A DNA stretch of 64,000 nucleotides, from the NCBI GenBank assembly GCA_963575645.1, contig OY754470.1, positions 48,205,201-48,269,200 of the forward strand, written 5' to 3'. Source of the DNA: Xanthostigma xanthostigma (taxonomy: Eukaryota; Arthropoda; Insecta; Raphidioptera; Raphidiidae). Of the stretch, positions 34,777 through 46,505 are shown one piece after another; within the stretch, counting starts at the first letter, position 1, and every line of letters begins with the position of its first letter. Position numbers and translations under genes: made by a program. The notes under the pieces are model-generated. The model saw only the letters and a list, made by a program, of their open reading frames with translations, made no database searches and was not told where the DNA came from.

Positions 34777-35223
34777 TATTATTTTTTCTATAAGTAGGTA
34801 CACTTATTCTACCAGAAGATAAAAAAAAAGAGTAACTATTTTTTTGACTTTCACAAATAATAATCGCGGCCTAACAGGCATAATCTTCGACTAGACTTAC
34901 ATTTTCGCTGACTACTCATCCCAGATAATATTTAAGTAGAATAAAAGAATATAACTTTACAAAAAGTAGTGAAAAATCACTAAAAATATAAATATGAAAA
35001 AAGGGTCAGTTCGTTTGCTGGCATCGTCGAAAAAAAGTTAGATCTAAGACGACGCCAAGTTTTCATTTGACAAATTTTTGTTTTATTTATAAATGACTCG
35101 TCTATGTAAACTGGTCAAGTAAAAATTTGGCCCCTTCTTCTTTTTTTCTGGCAAATCCACGCGTTCTTTGTATCGAGCTTGGGTCCTTTTTTCACATTTA
35201 TGTTTTAAGTGGGATAGATATAA

Positions 35224-35642
35224 AGGCCGCTGCACACGAGGCTAGAAACGCTGCTAGGAGTTCTGCTAGCCGGTAGGTTGGGTACGAAGCTGGAAATGAC
35301 GTCACTGCGGGCTGCCTTGCTAGCTCAGAAGATAGATTTTAAAATTAGAACAGGGGCTGTTTTCCCTGCTAGATTTGTTGCTAGGTGTGAGCAAGAACCA
35401 ATCAGGAAGCAGTATCTTCACGTGGGCACTTCTGCCAGACAACAGACACGTTTAGCTTTATGTTTATATTCGAACTGTCACTGCGCGCGCACCAGATCTA
35501 TCCACAAAACAAGCTTGAGAAGAAGTTTCGTGTGAAGCGAGCAGTTAACAGCAATCAAGAAAACCGGCGTTAGAAAACTAGTAGGCAAATCTAGCAAGGA
35601 ATCTATCTAGCAGCGTTTCTAGCCTTGTGTGCATAGTGGTCT
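35224..35642. mobile_element. MITE, GGCCGCTGCACACGAGGCT family, copy B
   Basis: AGGCCGCTGCACACGAGGCT at left. The right end is degenerate ('ccttgtgtgcatagtggtct'). Flanks are TAA and TTA. Interior orientation is opposite to copy A and carries TGACGTCA at 35296-35303. The ORF at 35278-35535 is MITE sequence. Confidence 0.85.
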
Positions 35643-36661
35643 TTAGGTAAAGAGCCAAGTTGAGTGAATATAAATACAGAATGGGTAATGTTTTATGCAT
35701 ACGTGTCACGCAAAGCCAATAAATTGTGTATTAATAGCAAATATGACGTAAATGTCAACCAAAAAAATACCAATAAAAATAAATTACTGTTTTATGAAGA
35801 TGCGGTGATTCCTAGACTAACTGTTTCGATTTAATCGAGATGTCCCGATTTTTGACTTTGTCACGACGAATGGAGTATCGGGGCGTCATACGTTCCGATT
35901 TTTTATCATCTATCAATTCCACGTCATATTCGTTTGTCTGATCTTAAGTCTCTAGATTGAAACTAATCTAAAGGTTTAATCTATCGAACTTGTTCGCGAT
36001 TTGAGAATACAGGATTAAGAAACGGTTGGATCGATTTTGATGAAACTTGGTAAACTTAAAATACTGGGTACTTTTACCGGAGTGCGCACGCGTTAACAAA
36101 AAGTTCTCGTCAAAATCGGCATTATTTTACGCGGAGGTAAAGGTTAATTTAATCATAAAATATTACATTGAAACGTTAAAAACTTTATTCGGCGTTAAAA
36201 ATAACCATAGCGCACACAAAACCTGTTAAATGTACAAAAATAGCATTATTAACGCGTTATTAAAAACGGTAATAAAAAATTTACATTTTTATAGAATTAT
36301 CTACCAGCGCACGTCCGGTTTTACCGGAAAATTAACGAATCTGATAAACACAGAATATGCACAGTAAGATTTATCTAAAATAAACAAATCATATTTTTCC
36401 TTTCCTAAATATAACAACAAAATTGGTGCCTACCATAACATTGTTGAAGTGAAAACTTTAGCGGCGTTGTACACAGAGCCCTCGTAAGGCCTCACGCCGC
36501 CCGCGTGCGGGTTCATAATTGACGCCCCTTATTGGGGATAAACTCACTATAGACGATATGTCAAATTGAAAAACGTTAAAAATCCTAAATACCTAATACT
36601 GTAAGTGCAATTAATAGAAACTTTATTTCTTATAAATTTAAATAAACTGTAAAAAAAATTA
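35643..36661. other. No gene; one repeat block
   Basis: At 36451-36480 'gaagtgaaaactttagcggcg' closely matches 42414-42440, so this is a dispersed repeat end. The rest is unremarkable. Confidence 0.5.
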
Positions 36662-36834
36662 TATCAGAGAATTTAATACGATGAAGGAAGGTTTTGGTTG
36701 AGGATCATAAATAAATAAACTTTACCAATGTTTCGCTAGTGGCCAACGTTACGAAACACTAGCGAAACATTGGTAAAGCTTATTTATGATCCTCAACCAA
36801 AACCTTCCTTCATCGTATTAAATTCTCTGATATA
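36662..36834. repeat. Near-perfect foldback, Penelope-type terminal family
   Basis: Arms 36662-36740 and 36755-36834 pair over about 79 bp. The centre has 'gtggccaacgttacgaaac', the same core as in the 4407 and 61098 foldbacks. The arms contain 'ggttttggttgaggatcat', a variant of their 'ttatttggttgaggaac'. Confidence 0.88.
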
Positions 36835-36841
36835 ATTAGTT

Positions 36842-37717
36842 TTCCAGGTCTGTGGCCACCCTGAATCAATAAAAACTTGTAAAGTAAAATACGCACATTT
36901 TGCGAATACCGACGGCATTACTGTATTAAAAAAAAGAGAGAATTATGTCACTGTGTCTAAACAGTTTGCGATGTATGGTTTGGCTTCCGGTTGATCAAAG
37001 ACTCCACAAGTGCGTCACTTCCGCTTAGACGATTGTGGGATATTCGCCAAATCGATTCGAAAATAACATTCACTCATCTCGCGGATATACACACACGACA
37101 ATCAATATTATTATGCATTGCTAAATATTTACCAAAAGTTACGGCGCTAACTTTTACTTGCAATTATATGCACGACATGTAATCTCGACGACAAAAAATC
37201 ATAATATTAACTTTCTTGTTTGAAATTTAATTCTACATATTCTCGTCTGTTTTGTTGTTCCTCATTTGATACGTTGTTATTAGATAAAAGAAGAATCATT
37301 CACTAGTTTAATAGGGTATTTTGCACCATGTAACAAAAAAAATCCTATAATGCGTGACGTCACTACGTCTGTAAACTACCTACGTTTAAGTTGTGATGTG
37401 TGTTATTTTGAAGTTATTTCAAGTTAGTATCACGTTTATAGACTCCTATCCCGTATTTTATTGATTTCGCAACATATAGAAAAAGGTTTCGTAAAAGCAG
37501 AAAGTACTAATCTACCAAAAATAAATACGTTTAATAAATAAATAAAGTTTTACTAACTTGTATACTTACACTGGTAATATAATAATCATAGCAATCTTAA
37601 ATATTTTTAATTGTAAAGTGTTACTATGGTTACAGTGAACTGTCGTTGTTATTTACAATCATAGTGACGTCAAGGGTCGTTTTCGCGCGAAAATTCAAAA
37701 TGATATAGTCGTTATAT
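36842..37717. other. No gene recognised
   Basis: Begins with a short 'ttttccaggtctgtggccac' repeat also seen inverted near 49288. The remaining sequence shows no coding signal or inverted ends. Confidence 0.45.
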
Positions 37718-37942
37718 TTCGGAACCCAAAGGAATGGTGAGACTTCTGGTGAGAAATGCGCCGATCTGTCCTAAGGGGGTTTTCTTGACAGGTAAACTAT
37801 GGAGGCATAAGGTGATTTAGAAACGCATGATGGAGGCTAGGTTAGTCTCTTTTCTAAATCAATGTTTACCTGTCAAAAACCCCCTTTAGGACGGTTCGGC
37901 GCATTTCTTACCAGAGGTCTCAACATTCCTTTGGGTTCCGAA
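37718..37942. mobile_element. Foldback element, 'ggaacccaaaggaatggtga' family, copy 2
   Basis: Arms 37718-37801 and 37859-37942 are inverted with few mismatches. Loop 'ggcataaggtgatttag...'. A shorter relative lies at 26963-27035. Confidence 0.88.
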
Positions 37943-39381
37943 TTAGCATTTGAAAAAAAAAAAAACAATATTTTGTTCGCTGAATCAAAAAGACGATCGA
38001 TGCATAATTTTCACAATACGGTTTTCGAAATCGAAAAAGAAAAAAAACAAAACAAACGCGGACATTTTGTTATTATCTTTCATTAACATCATCGGCATGA
38101 TTTCATTCAAACAATTTAGGTCATTTGTTATCCGTTGCACGAACATTGAATATAAAAAAATACACGATGTTACCTCGATTTTGTATGCAAAATTTCATTG
38201 CCAACGGTCTAAATTCAATAATATTACGTTTATACTACAAAAACAACTTTTCAAAGATCGGTGTCTTTAATTTTTTATAAATTTTAAATTTTTGAACAAC
38301 TCGAGATACTTCTTTTCATGCATATTAAAGTCAATACACTAGCCTCTGACAATAAGAAAATCCGAAATTTTAAATATTTACTTTAATGTTTAGATTTAAT
38401 TGAAATCAAGCATAAAGTTGTCTAAACGAATAAATAGCCACCAAAGAAAAAATGTCCATAACGCAACATTGTAAAATCGACAGCGTAGCAAAAGTAATTT
38501 ATTCATTACTTTGATTAAACCTGAGCAATTTCTACGTTTTAAGGAGTTTTTCGTTAAATATATAGGCGTTTACATTGTATTCAATAAATATAGTTAAAAA
38601 AAAACTGAATTACTTCTGGATTCCTAATAAGCTTTGTTGAGTTTCATGAAGATTGCAATAATTATTAAATAAAACAAACATCAATTTCTATATTATACAT
38701 ATCTATATAGGAACATGCATAATACTTATGAAATTAAACAATATATAATTTGATATGTAATTATTGTTTTTAATTATTACACTGGAAGAAAACAAACAGG
38801 CGTTATTGAAATCAACCATGCGTACTTTGAAGGTTGGAGTTGATATTTACAATCAAGAAACTACACTACTCTTGCATAATCATTTACGTATTGTCTTTAA
38901 ACAGACGAGATGGTAGATTACAGACGTTGGATAACTAAGTTCACAGTGGAGAGATTAGACGCTCGACAATTGAAGTCAATCTTTGACGCACGCTTTACGC
39001 CAAAATTCAAATCCTGAGATATCGAGTCCCACCATAAGGGTTCCGTTTATTACCAGCTTGGTTTTATTCAATGTAGATTACAGACGCTAGACAACAAAGA
39101 CCGTTAGTGTTCAATTAGATCTAATTACATTAATTGACGTAACAAAACATTCGTGATTCGGTTTGATCCAAAAGCAGTTATACATATCCAAGCTGCCCTC
39201 CTACCAACTTGGTATACGGAACCGTGGAAAAATATACAATTTGTGGAATTGGTACACTATACTAATTTCCAAATTCAAAGCCTAATTCTAAAGCTGTGCC
39301 TAGTTACAAGTATTTAGTCATATATGTTACTACCAAACTGGAAGCAACGTTTAAGACATCGACACGAGATTCTTGTCTTAC
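37943..39381. other. AT-rich, no gene seen
   Basis: The ORFs at 37862-38270 are Lys/Asn/Ile-rich readings of A-runs. 38900-39240 contains degenerate repeats around 'agattacagacgtt' and 'agacgctcgacaa', the latter also found near 10640 and 22100. Confidence 0.45.
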
Positions 39382-39468
39382 CACGTCGTCCTCGTCGTCG
39401 CTGCCAGCCGAATTCTTTTTGCTGTACTTCTTGATGCATTTCAATCCTCGGCGAACAATTGTTTCGGG
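39382..39468 (-). CDS. Candidate 87-nt exon of an unidentified gene (same strand as Moesin)
   Basis: Minus strand: acceptor TTTTTGACAG, 29 codons in an open frame (PETIVRRGLKCIKKYSKKNS, AGSDDEDDV), then donor GTG|GTAAGA. Both splice sites are strong. The basic-then-acidic pattern and higher GC stand out from the AT-rich flanks. Length is a multiple of three. It could be an internal exon of an overlapping minus-strand gene, or an optional exon within Moesin's 5' intron. I do not recognise the sequence. A second frame is also open. Confidence 0.4.
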
Positions 39469-39653
39469 CTGTCAAAAATATTTATCATGCAGCATGCAAT
39501 CAATACAATACAAATATCGAAGCATGGCAACAGAAACCATGCCATATAAATAGAACCTGCACAACATGGGTAACTATACTGTAAGTACTACGTGCCCGTT
39601 TTCTGAAAGAAGAGGTATGTTACTTCGCGACAGTATCGGCACTGTTATCATAA

Positions 39654-39800
39654 TTGTTAGGTAACCCTCATCGTCACGGCCGCGCAGTATCTGTCCTTTC
39701 AGAAGACGACAATGAACCATCGCGATTGAATTGGTTCGAGTTAGACGTTGAAGAAGCAATTACCGCTGCCTGCCTCATTCTACTGAGATGTTGTTTGGTC
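39654..39800. other. Coding-looking island, strand uncertain
   Basis: GC-rich for this region. Plus strand reads RAVSVLSEDDNEPSRLNWFE followed by LDVEEAITAACLILLRC. Minus strand reads MRQAAVIASSTSNSNQFNRD then GSLSSSERTDTARP and a stop. Both look natural, and splice sites do not decide between them. Confidence 0.3.
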
Positions 39801-40765
39801 CATTCTCTAAGCCCGAGACATTTATCTCACAGTATTTCAATGGTGATCTATAATTAATCTTTGAGATTGGGTACTGAAGAAAAACATGTCGGTAAAGGCT
39901 ACATTTCGAAATCTGACACAAAACCAAAAAGATGCGCTGTTGCATCAACAAAATTTTCCATGCTTTTTAAACTAATTCTTTTCTTTATATTTGCACTAAT
40001 CAAGATTATTCAGTAATGGTAAAATTGAGGAACATACCTCAGAAATATCCCACCCCTACGTGCATACTGTCTGAATATGCGTCCGTACCGCGAAGTCTTC
40101 TTCTTGTGGTGTAATTCTGGAGGTTTTATAATCAATTGGAAATATTACCGAGGGCACATTGTTAATTACAAAGTGTTCTCAGTCAATTTTATTTTTTATG
40201 CGTGATAGTACACAGGTCAATAGAGAAGATGATTAGTGTTAAAACATCTTATGGTCATATTCACCGAACGTATCTTTAATAATGTTCGGTGAATATTGGT
40301 ATTAGTAAAAGGTAAATGATTACCTATATCTAATTTCAAATGTAACGTCGAATTAGTAGACGCGATGCATCAAAATTATCATACAACTTTTATTAATGTG
40401 TTTCAGTACTAATCGTGTTTTAAAAGCCATTAAAAATAAAATAGGGAGATCGGGAACACCCTCTATAATACTGTTGCATAATCATACAGTGAAGCGTATG
40501 ATTTATAGATGATAAGAACATTTACCTTGGAAAGATACACAATAAAAGATGTGGAAAAAACCATAAATAAAAATACACCTGTAATCAATAGAAATTGTCG
40601 CACTCGATGCGTGCGCAAAAATTAAGAAAAAAAAAAAACAACTGAACATTCAGTTCTTTGGACTTCCTGACAATAAAATAAGCAAAAAGATGTTTATGTA
40701 ACGCTTTATTATTGACTATACACAGTAAACAGTTCAACTGTTCAAGGCAAATTAAACAAATAATA

Positions 40766-41072
40766 CAGTATAACCATTTTAAGTCAAACCTCGATAAGTC
40801 GAAAACCTCCAAAACTCGAAAAAATGTCTTGTTCCCTTCCTGTCAAGCCCCAAAACCCCCAATACTCGAAATCTCAACTCTCTATAGGTCGAAAGAATCC
40901 CTACAAGTCATTTCGGTACATATTTTCCCTCAATAATAAATTGGACCTCTGTATCTTGAAAAAATAAACTCAAAATTAGTCAGAATGAATTTTAATCGTT
41001 CATAAAACGAAAACTCTATAACTTGAATTTTTTGACGTCTCCCTTGAAGTTCGACTTACAGAGGTTCTACTG
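40766..41072. mobile_element. Pogo/Tigger-like MITE, copy 2
   Basis: Ends 'cagtataaccattttaagtc' and 'gacttacagaggttctactg', TA on both sides. Shares 'cctcgataagtcgaaaac' and 'ccaaaactcgaaaaaatg' with the copy at 34452. Confidence 0.82.
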
Positions 41073-41160
41073 TATAATATCTACATATTTAAAAGCTAGT
41101 CTCTTCCTTCCTTCTAAAACAATTTTAGTTCCCGACTAGTGACTTTTTTGCGTCAAATTC

Positions 41161-41237
41161 AGGCCTAGTTTATATGAGAGGCGTTCAACGCGCGTGGGGC
41201 CAACGCGCGTTGAACGCCTCTCATATAAACTAGGCCT
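41161..41237. repeat. Perfect 35-bp palindromic hairpin
   Basis: AGGCCTAGTTTATATGAGAG... forms a 35-bp stem without mismatch around the 7-base loop GGGGCCA. It contains CAACGCGCGT, which is CpG-dense for this region. A very young or conserved miniature foldback; flanking duplication not clear. Confidence 0.93.
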
Positions 41238-41411
41238 AAAAACAATGGTTCCCTTAGCCAAAAAAAAAAGAGAGTTCAGAACACATAACGCCTTTCTGAA
41301 TATTACACACTTTTACGATTAGCTGAAAAATATCATTAAAAAAGTGGTATTACATTCTTTGTTTTTAATTTGAGTCAAAACTGCTTTAAGACTGATCAAG
41401 AAATTCTTGGT

Positions 41412-41548
41412 TTCCGGGCTTGTATGCCGTGGTCCATTGGTATTACTACCTGACGTTTCGTGTACAACTGCGGTAGACATTATCAAAGGCGATGTGGTAG
41501 CGGAAAGTAAGGTATAATTACTAATGGACCACATACAAGCCCGGAATC
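41412..41548 (-). mobile_element. Penelope-type foldback with degraded hammerhead-like core
   Basis: Arms 41412-41450 and 41510-41548 ('ttccgggcttgtatg...'). On the minus strand 41486-41456 reads TTGATAA, TGTCTACC-loop, GAAAC, GTCAGG. This keeps the layout of the hammerhead core but with a changed CUGANGA box. Confidence 0.5.
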
Positions 41549-42005
41549 CAAAAAGATATTATTTGTGTGTCCTTGTTGGTTGTATTCGAGTAATTTTATA
41601 TTATTGATATTTTGTGCGTAGCGTTAATTTGTGTGAGACGTAACTCGCCACACGTAAAATTATGCCAAATTAAAATTGTGATTAATTCGTATTTTAAGTC
41701 GGTAAATTAATTTACCATTGTTCTAAAAAATACATTAAATTAGAATCACAAAAAAATACATTTTCACATAACATGTTAAAGTATCATTATTAAACAAAAT
41801 ACCTAAAATAAAAAAATATGTTTTTCACGTCATACCTACAATACAAGCCAGTAGGGCAACGTAATATCTACAAAAGCAGTGATTGTAAAGCAAAAGCGCA
41901 GAAAATTACTTCTAAAAGCGTCAGCATAGCCAATTCCCACGTGATTTTTCATACTCAAAATGCGTGGAGCTGGTACATTTGTGGATATTTCTGCGGAATA
42001 TTAAT

Positions 42006-42167
42006 AAGTCTGTTCCAAACAGCCAGAGAACGGTAACAGAATCGTCAGTTTTGCTACTGCGCAAGCCTGTCATGCGCAGTAGTTCAAAAACGATATAAAC
42101 GGCTTCGTTTCTGTTACTGCGCAAGACGGTGACGGTTCTGTTACGGTTCTCTGGGACAAACTTAATA
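42006..42167. repeat. Foldback element, 'gtttgttccaagcagccgc' family, copy 2
   Basis: 'gtctgttccaaacagccaga' at left, complement of 'ggttctctgggacaaactta' at right. Contains further inverted 'ctactgcgcaag' blocks. Relative of 25439-25540. Confidence 0.82.
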
Positions 42168-42190
42168 TATTCAAACGTAGAGATGAATGT

Positions 42191-42465
42191 TTAATTCGGT
42201 ATTTTATTAAACAATAATAAAACAGTAGGCCATGGACCTCCTCGACGCGACGCCGATACATTCGTAGACCTGTTAAAAATTGCACTGCAATTAACACGGT
42301 CGCCGATTTCAAGGTCGCAGAATAAAGCATAACGTGCACGATCAACGGTAAAGACATTGATGCGCGCTTCTTTGTGCAGGTCATCTAGGCGCGTGAATTT
42401 ATTTATTTTTGAAGTGAAAACTTCTTTAGCGGCGTTGTACACTATTTTTGTAATGGGTAAAAAAT
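42191..42465 (-). CDS. Repeat-borne ORF of unknown function
   Basis: Open on the minus strand after a stop near 42467: KIVYNAAKEVFTSKINKFTR, LDDLHKEARINVFTVDRARY, ALFCDLEIGDRVNCSAIF, then NRSTNVSASRRGG. It looks protein-like and is not composition-driven. The VYNAAK.VFTS part recurs at 36451-36480, so the ORF belongs to a dispersed element rather than a unique gene. I do not recognise the family. No start codon is visible. Confidence 0.45.
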
Positions 42466-42913
42466 GTTAAACTCGCGTCAGATCGAAAATTTTTATACAA
42501 CGTTAGACATCTAGCGTTGAAATATCGTACATAAAAATGCAATCTATGATACAAACCATTTTGATCGAAAATTCGTAAGACGTTAATATTCAAGTTTTCA
42601 CTTCTGCCGGCACTCCCGGAGTGCAAAGGGTTTTTTTTTTTATTATAGGTGACTGCCAATTGCTCGTATACCTATCGGGAGAAGAAACTATGAGTAATTT
42701 GGAATGATTTAATCTTATCACTTGGGGGTCGGAAATGCGTCATTTTTTTATGATAATCACACTTCTGTGAAGAATTTTCATTTTATTTTTTTATATTTAT
42801 TGTAACAACATCTAACAGTATACATTCGTGGTTTTTAGCTTTAGGAAGATTGGCCCATTAGTATAAACTATCTGATCATGGAAAAATTCAGGCCAAAAAG
42901 TGAGAATATATTT

Positions 42914-43200
42914 TTGACGTGATAACGTCTTATAAATTGATGAAACACCAGCTGCACGCCTGACCCTGTGCGTGCAAGCGAGAGCGCAGTATAAGCGATA
43001 GAGAAGCACGATCGGCCCATATGCTTAAAAATATGTATTTTGCTTTGGTTGATCAAACTATTAGTCGGTAAAAATATAGTTTGACAGCTACTAAAATTTA
43101 GGTTATGTATTATTAAATATTATATTCGAGCGGAATACGTTATCACGTAAAACTATCGTCCGTAAACCGACTTTACAGACAACCAATTTTTTTAAATTTT
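42914..43200. mobile_element. TIR element with GACGTGATAACG ends, third locus
   Basis: 'ttttgacgtgataacgtctt' at about 42912 and 'cgttatcacgtaaaactat' at 43138. The interior shares 'gcaagcgagagcgcagtata' with the copy at 14545-14840 (inverted). The TGACGTCA site of that copy is missing here. Confidence 0.6.
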
Positions 43201-43374
43201 TAACTCCCAAAATTCGGATTTCTGTCAAAGAAAACCGAAGTAGATTTAGCGGTCACTCCTGTATATAGAATCGTGTATAAGATCAAGCATTTGTTATACT
43301 CGGTTCGAAACTGGTCATGCATTGTTTTCCGATAATTTTTGAAAGTTAAACTTCTTTTGACGATAGCAATATTA

Positions 43375-43800
43375 TCTACAAATCTTTGATTAACGTCTGA
43401 TTAGAACTCTTCAATAAATAAAATTATCGACCAATTTTTCAGACAATATATTAACAAAAAAAAATATAATTAATACATTAACGTTTCAATCCGGATTTGG
43501 ACCTTCTTCAGAACTGATCTAAAAAATATAAAAAATAATTAATATTTAAATTCTAATTAGCTTTTTATAAAATCTTTCCAAATTATTTTGATAATCATTA
43601 AAAATTTTGAAAGATTTTATAAAATGCTAATTAGAATTTAAAAATTAATTATTTTTTATATTTTTTAGATCAGTTCTGAAGAAGGTCCAAATCCGGATTG
43701 AAACGTTAATGTATTAATTATATTTTTTTTTGTTAATATATTGTCTGAAAAATTGGTCGATAATTTTATTTATTGAATATGATCTACATATGAAAATAAG
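43375..43800. mobile_element. Penelope-like palindrome with two opposed hammerhead-like cores
   Basis: Arms about 43425-43600 and 43605-43785 are inverted copies. Plus strand 43676-43703: CTGAAGA, GGTCC-loop-GGATT, GAAA. Minus strand 43511-43484: the same. Stem II pairs over five positions (two G-U). The family is shared with 15640-15800. Penelope-like elements with inverted terminal repeats and hammerhead motifs are known. Confidence 0.7.
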
Positions 43801-44179
43801 AATGAATAAATTATAATAATAGTTTAAAAGTAACAAGTTCTTCAGACTGCCAAAAGTTTTGTAGGATTCGAAAAATCCAACGCACTTTTACAACTAAAAT
43901 TTGGGTGCAATTATTTAATAATAATAATCTTTTATTTTAAGAAACTGTAAAGTACAGGATTAAAAATGTCAGGTGAATGAACATTACAGTAAATATTCAT
44001 TTAAATTATAGAAAGCGTTTTCCAGCAAATACATTCTCAGAGAATTTCTGAAATGTTTCACATCTGTAGCTAATTTTATATGTGCAGGCGCAGTTTATTA
44101 AAAATAGTTACCCCTAGATCTTTTGCGTTTATATATAAAATACATTTTTTTAAAGATTGCATCAATAATGGAGATCATA

Positions 44180-44310
44180 CGAAAACCACCACAAACATAG
44201 CGTAAATATAAACCTAAACATTCTCCGAAAAATAAAATATCGCATTCAAATTTGTTCAGTATAGTTCTCGAGATTAGCACATACAGACAGACAGACGGAC
44301 ACTTATACAA
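44180..44310 (+). repeat. LINE 3' tail-like fragment
   Basis: 'ctcgagattagcacatacag' and 'acagacagacagacggacac' is the usual wording of RTE-type tails. No ORF. Confidence 0.4.
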
Positions 44311-45648
44311 TGCATACAGTTTTGTTCAGCTAGATTAGCATAATCGATATTCTGAAAATTAATACGAATTTCTTGATGGTCTTACACACTGTCCCTCAAA
44401 ATTTTTAAGCCTGACCGGTCAAATGATAATTTTTACTGAACTATTAACTTATACTAAATCGATTTAATAATGTTTATTCACGTGTAAGTTCGAGAAAAAC
44501 CAAAATGGAAAAATGTGTTTGCCTCTGATGCTCGTCTTTAATAATAAAATTAACTGAACAAGTTACGCTAGATATTATTATTATAAGTAACTATAAACAG
44601 TTTTAGGGTCACTGTAACGAAAGGTGCACAAACTTTTCATATTATTATGGCTTCAGATTTGCTTTAACGCCTGTTTAGACGGCTATGTCAATTAACCTAC
44701 ATTGCAATATTTCACTTTTGTAGGAAATATCTATAACGACAAAAAATCAATAAAAACTGGATTAATTTGGAAGGGTGTCGGAACACTTAGGAGAGCTACC
44801 TTTTTTTCGACACTGAATAATAAACAAATGCGCAAGATTCCCCTCTTCTCCTTCTTAGGTTCTACTTATTATTATTTTCAGGATTAAAAAGCGGTTTTGT
44901 GGAATTTGCTACCGTGACTAGAGAAAATGCTGCGTGTACGCCACAGTAGCACCGCGCATGCGCGTAGAGTGCGTATGACGCTTTGACAGAGAGAGTAGAG
45001 ACGATTGTCCTACTCTTTCCTTTTAACTGATCCAGGCCAATCTGCCCTATCGCACCTAAAGAAGTTTTACTCCAAAAACAACCCGTCTTAGCAACTTCGG
45101 TTGTAATAGAATAAAATAAAAAAGATACACATTAAATGTTAAATTCTTGACTACTTTGTCCATCCAATCATAGACGACAATGACAACTCATAAATTAAAT
45201 TTTGATAGTGCTCTATCTATTTTTATTTTTCAATCTACCTCTACCAAGTCGCTTTTAAGTTTCATCTCATCACGGACTTAGCTTTACTAAAGAAGTTTCT
45301 TTTCAGAAATAGTTCATATTTTTTAAATATAAATCATGAATTTTATCAACCCTGATTATTTCTCCACGTACGCTTGAAGAAATTGAAAACTGCACGCTGT
45401 CATGTGTGTCAAGGTCCCTTAAATTATCTAAACATAGAAGTCCCAGTAAAGAGTACGAACACGTGACTGAGATATGCACCTGTGTATTTACCGCGATGTC
45501 CTTAAATTATGGAGATTGGCTGCGTTAAAACCGCGCATGTCAATCACACGTATCCATAATACAATAAATTAACTATTGTAAACGGTCAAAATTAAAAAGC
45601 AAAATCATAAAGCGGTCCTCGCACTAACAAACTAATAAATGTACGTAC
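44311..45648. other. No gene recognised
   Basis: A GC-richer patch at 44935-45010 (with CGCGCATGCGCG) has no open frame. The remainder is AT-rich. Confidence 0.45.
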
Positions 45649-46075
45649 ATTCTTTTTTAACAGCGTGTAGAAATCAAATAGACGAACAAATATTATAAGT
45701 AACTTTTTTATCATAACTCAAAAATACGAGAGAAACAGCCGTTCAAAGTTAAATTAAATTTCATTTAATTAATTCAAAAGTTCGGTAAATACACGCGAAG
45801 AAATTATAGCACGAATCGGAAATGCATCTCAAATAATTCGCAAAAGGCCCTTATCGCATCTTTGTGTCCAACAAAACGGGGATTTGTGTAAATACTTGAT
45901 AGTGACATAACATATTTCCATAGCGACATAACATAACGCCAGGACCGATCTCAAAATTTAATAAAACTTTGAAAGCCCGTTTCTCTTTCATTTTTGAGAT
46001 TTGATAAAAAAGTTACTTGAAATATTTGTTCGTCTATATTTGATCTCTATATACGCTGTTAAAAAAAAACGAGTG
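45649..46075. mobile_element. MITE-like element, 100-bp diverged inverted ends
   Basis: 'taacagcgtgtagaaatcaa' ... 'gacgaacaaatatt' at left is mirrored by 'aatatttgttcgtctata' ... 'acgctgttaaaaaa' at right. No ORF. Confidence 0.65.
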
Positions 46076-46375
46076 TGCTTTAGACCACACGACTGAATTA
46101 AAACTTGTTCTGGCCATAATTTGTTATTACTCACCCGAAAATTCACAAAATATGAACTTTAAAATGAATTTACAATTTTATTCACTTTAAACGTAGAATA
46201 TTTAATGTATTGAACAAAATATTAATTTATAAAATTGTTCAAGAACGAAATGAACAGTCTAATGTAAGAAGAAAGAAATATAAACATACAGATATAATGA
46301 AAACAAAATTGCAATTACTTAGCTCTCGTTGGATTTTAAGCGTAAATCTTTATGAAATTTTACAAAACTTTTTCT

Positions 46376-46505
46376 GGCACCCGATAGCGCCACTGGCACG
46401 TAAAGTATGTGTCATTCTATTGTTAGTTCTGCTTATATTTTCGGCAACCTGATGGCGCCACTAGCCAGTGAAGTGTTTGTCATCCTCTTTCTATCTTCAC
46501 TAACT
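46376..46505. repeat. Two direct copies of a roughly 50-bp unit
   Basis: 'ggcacccgatagcgccactg' and 'ggcaacctgatggcgccact' begin diverged direct repeats. They explain the overlapping ORFs at 46210-46637. Confidence 0.6.
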
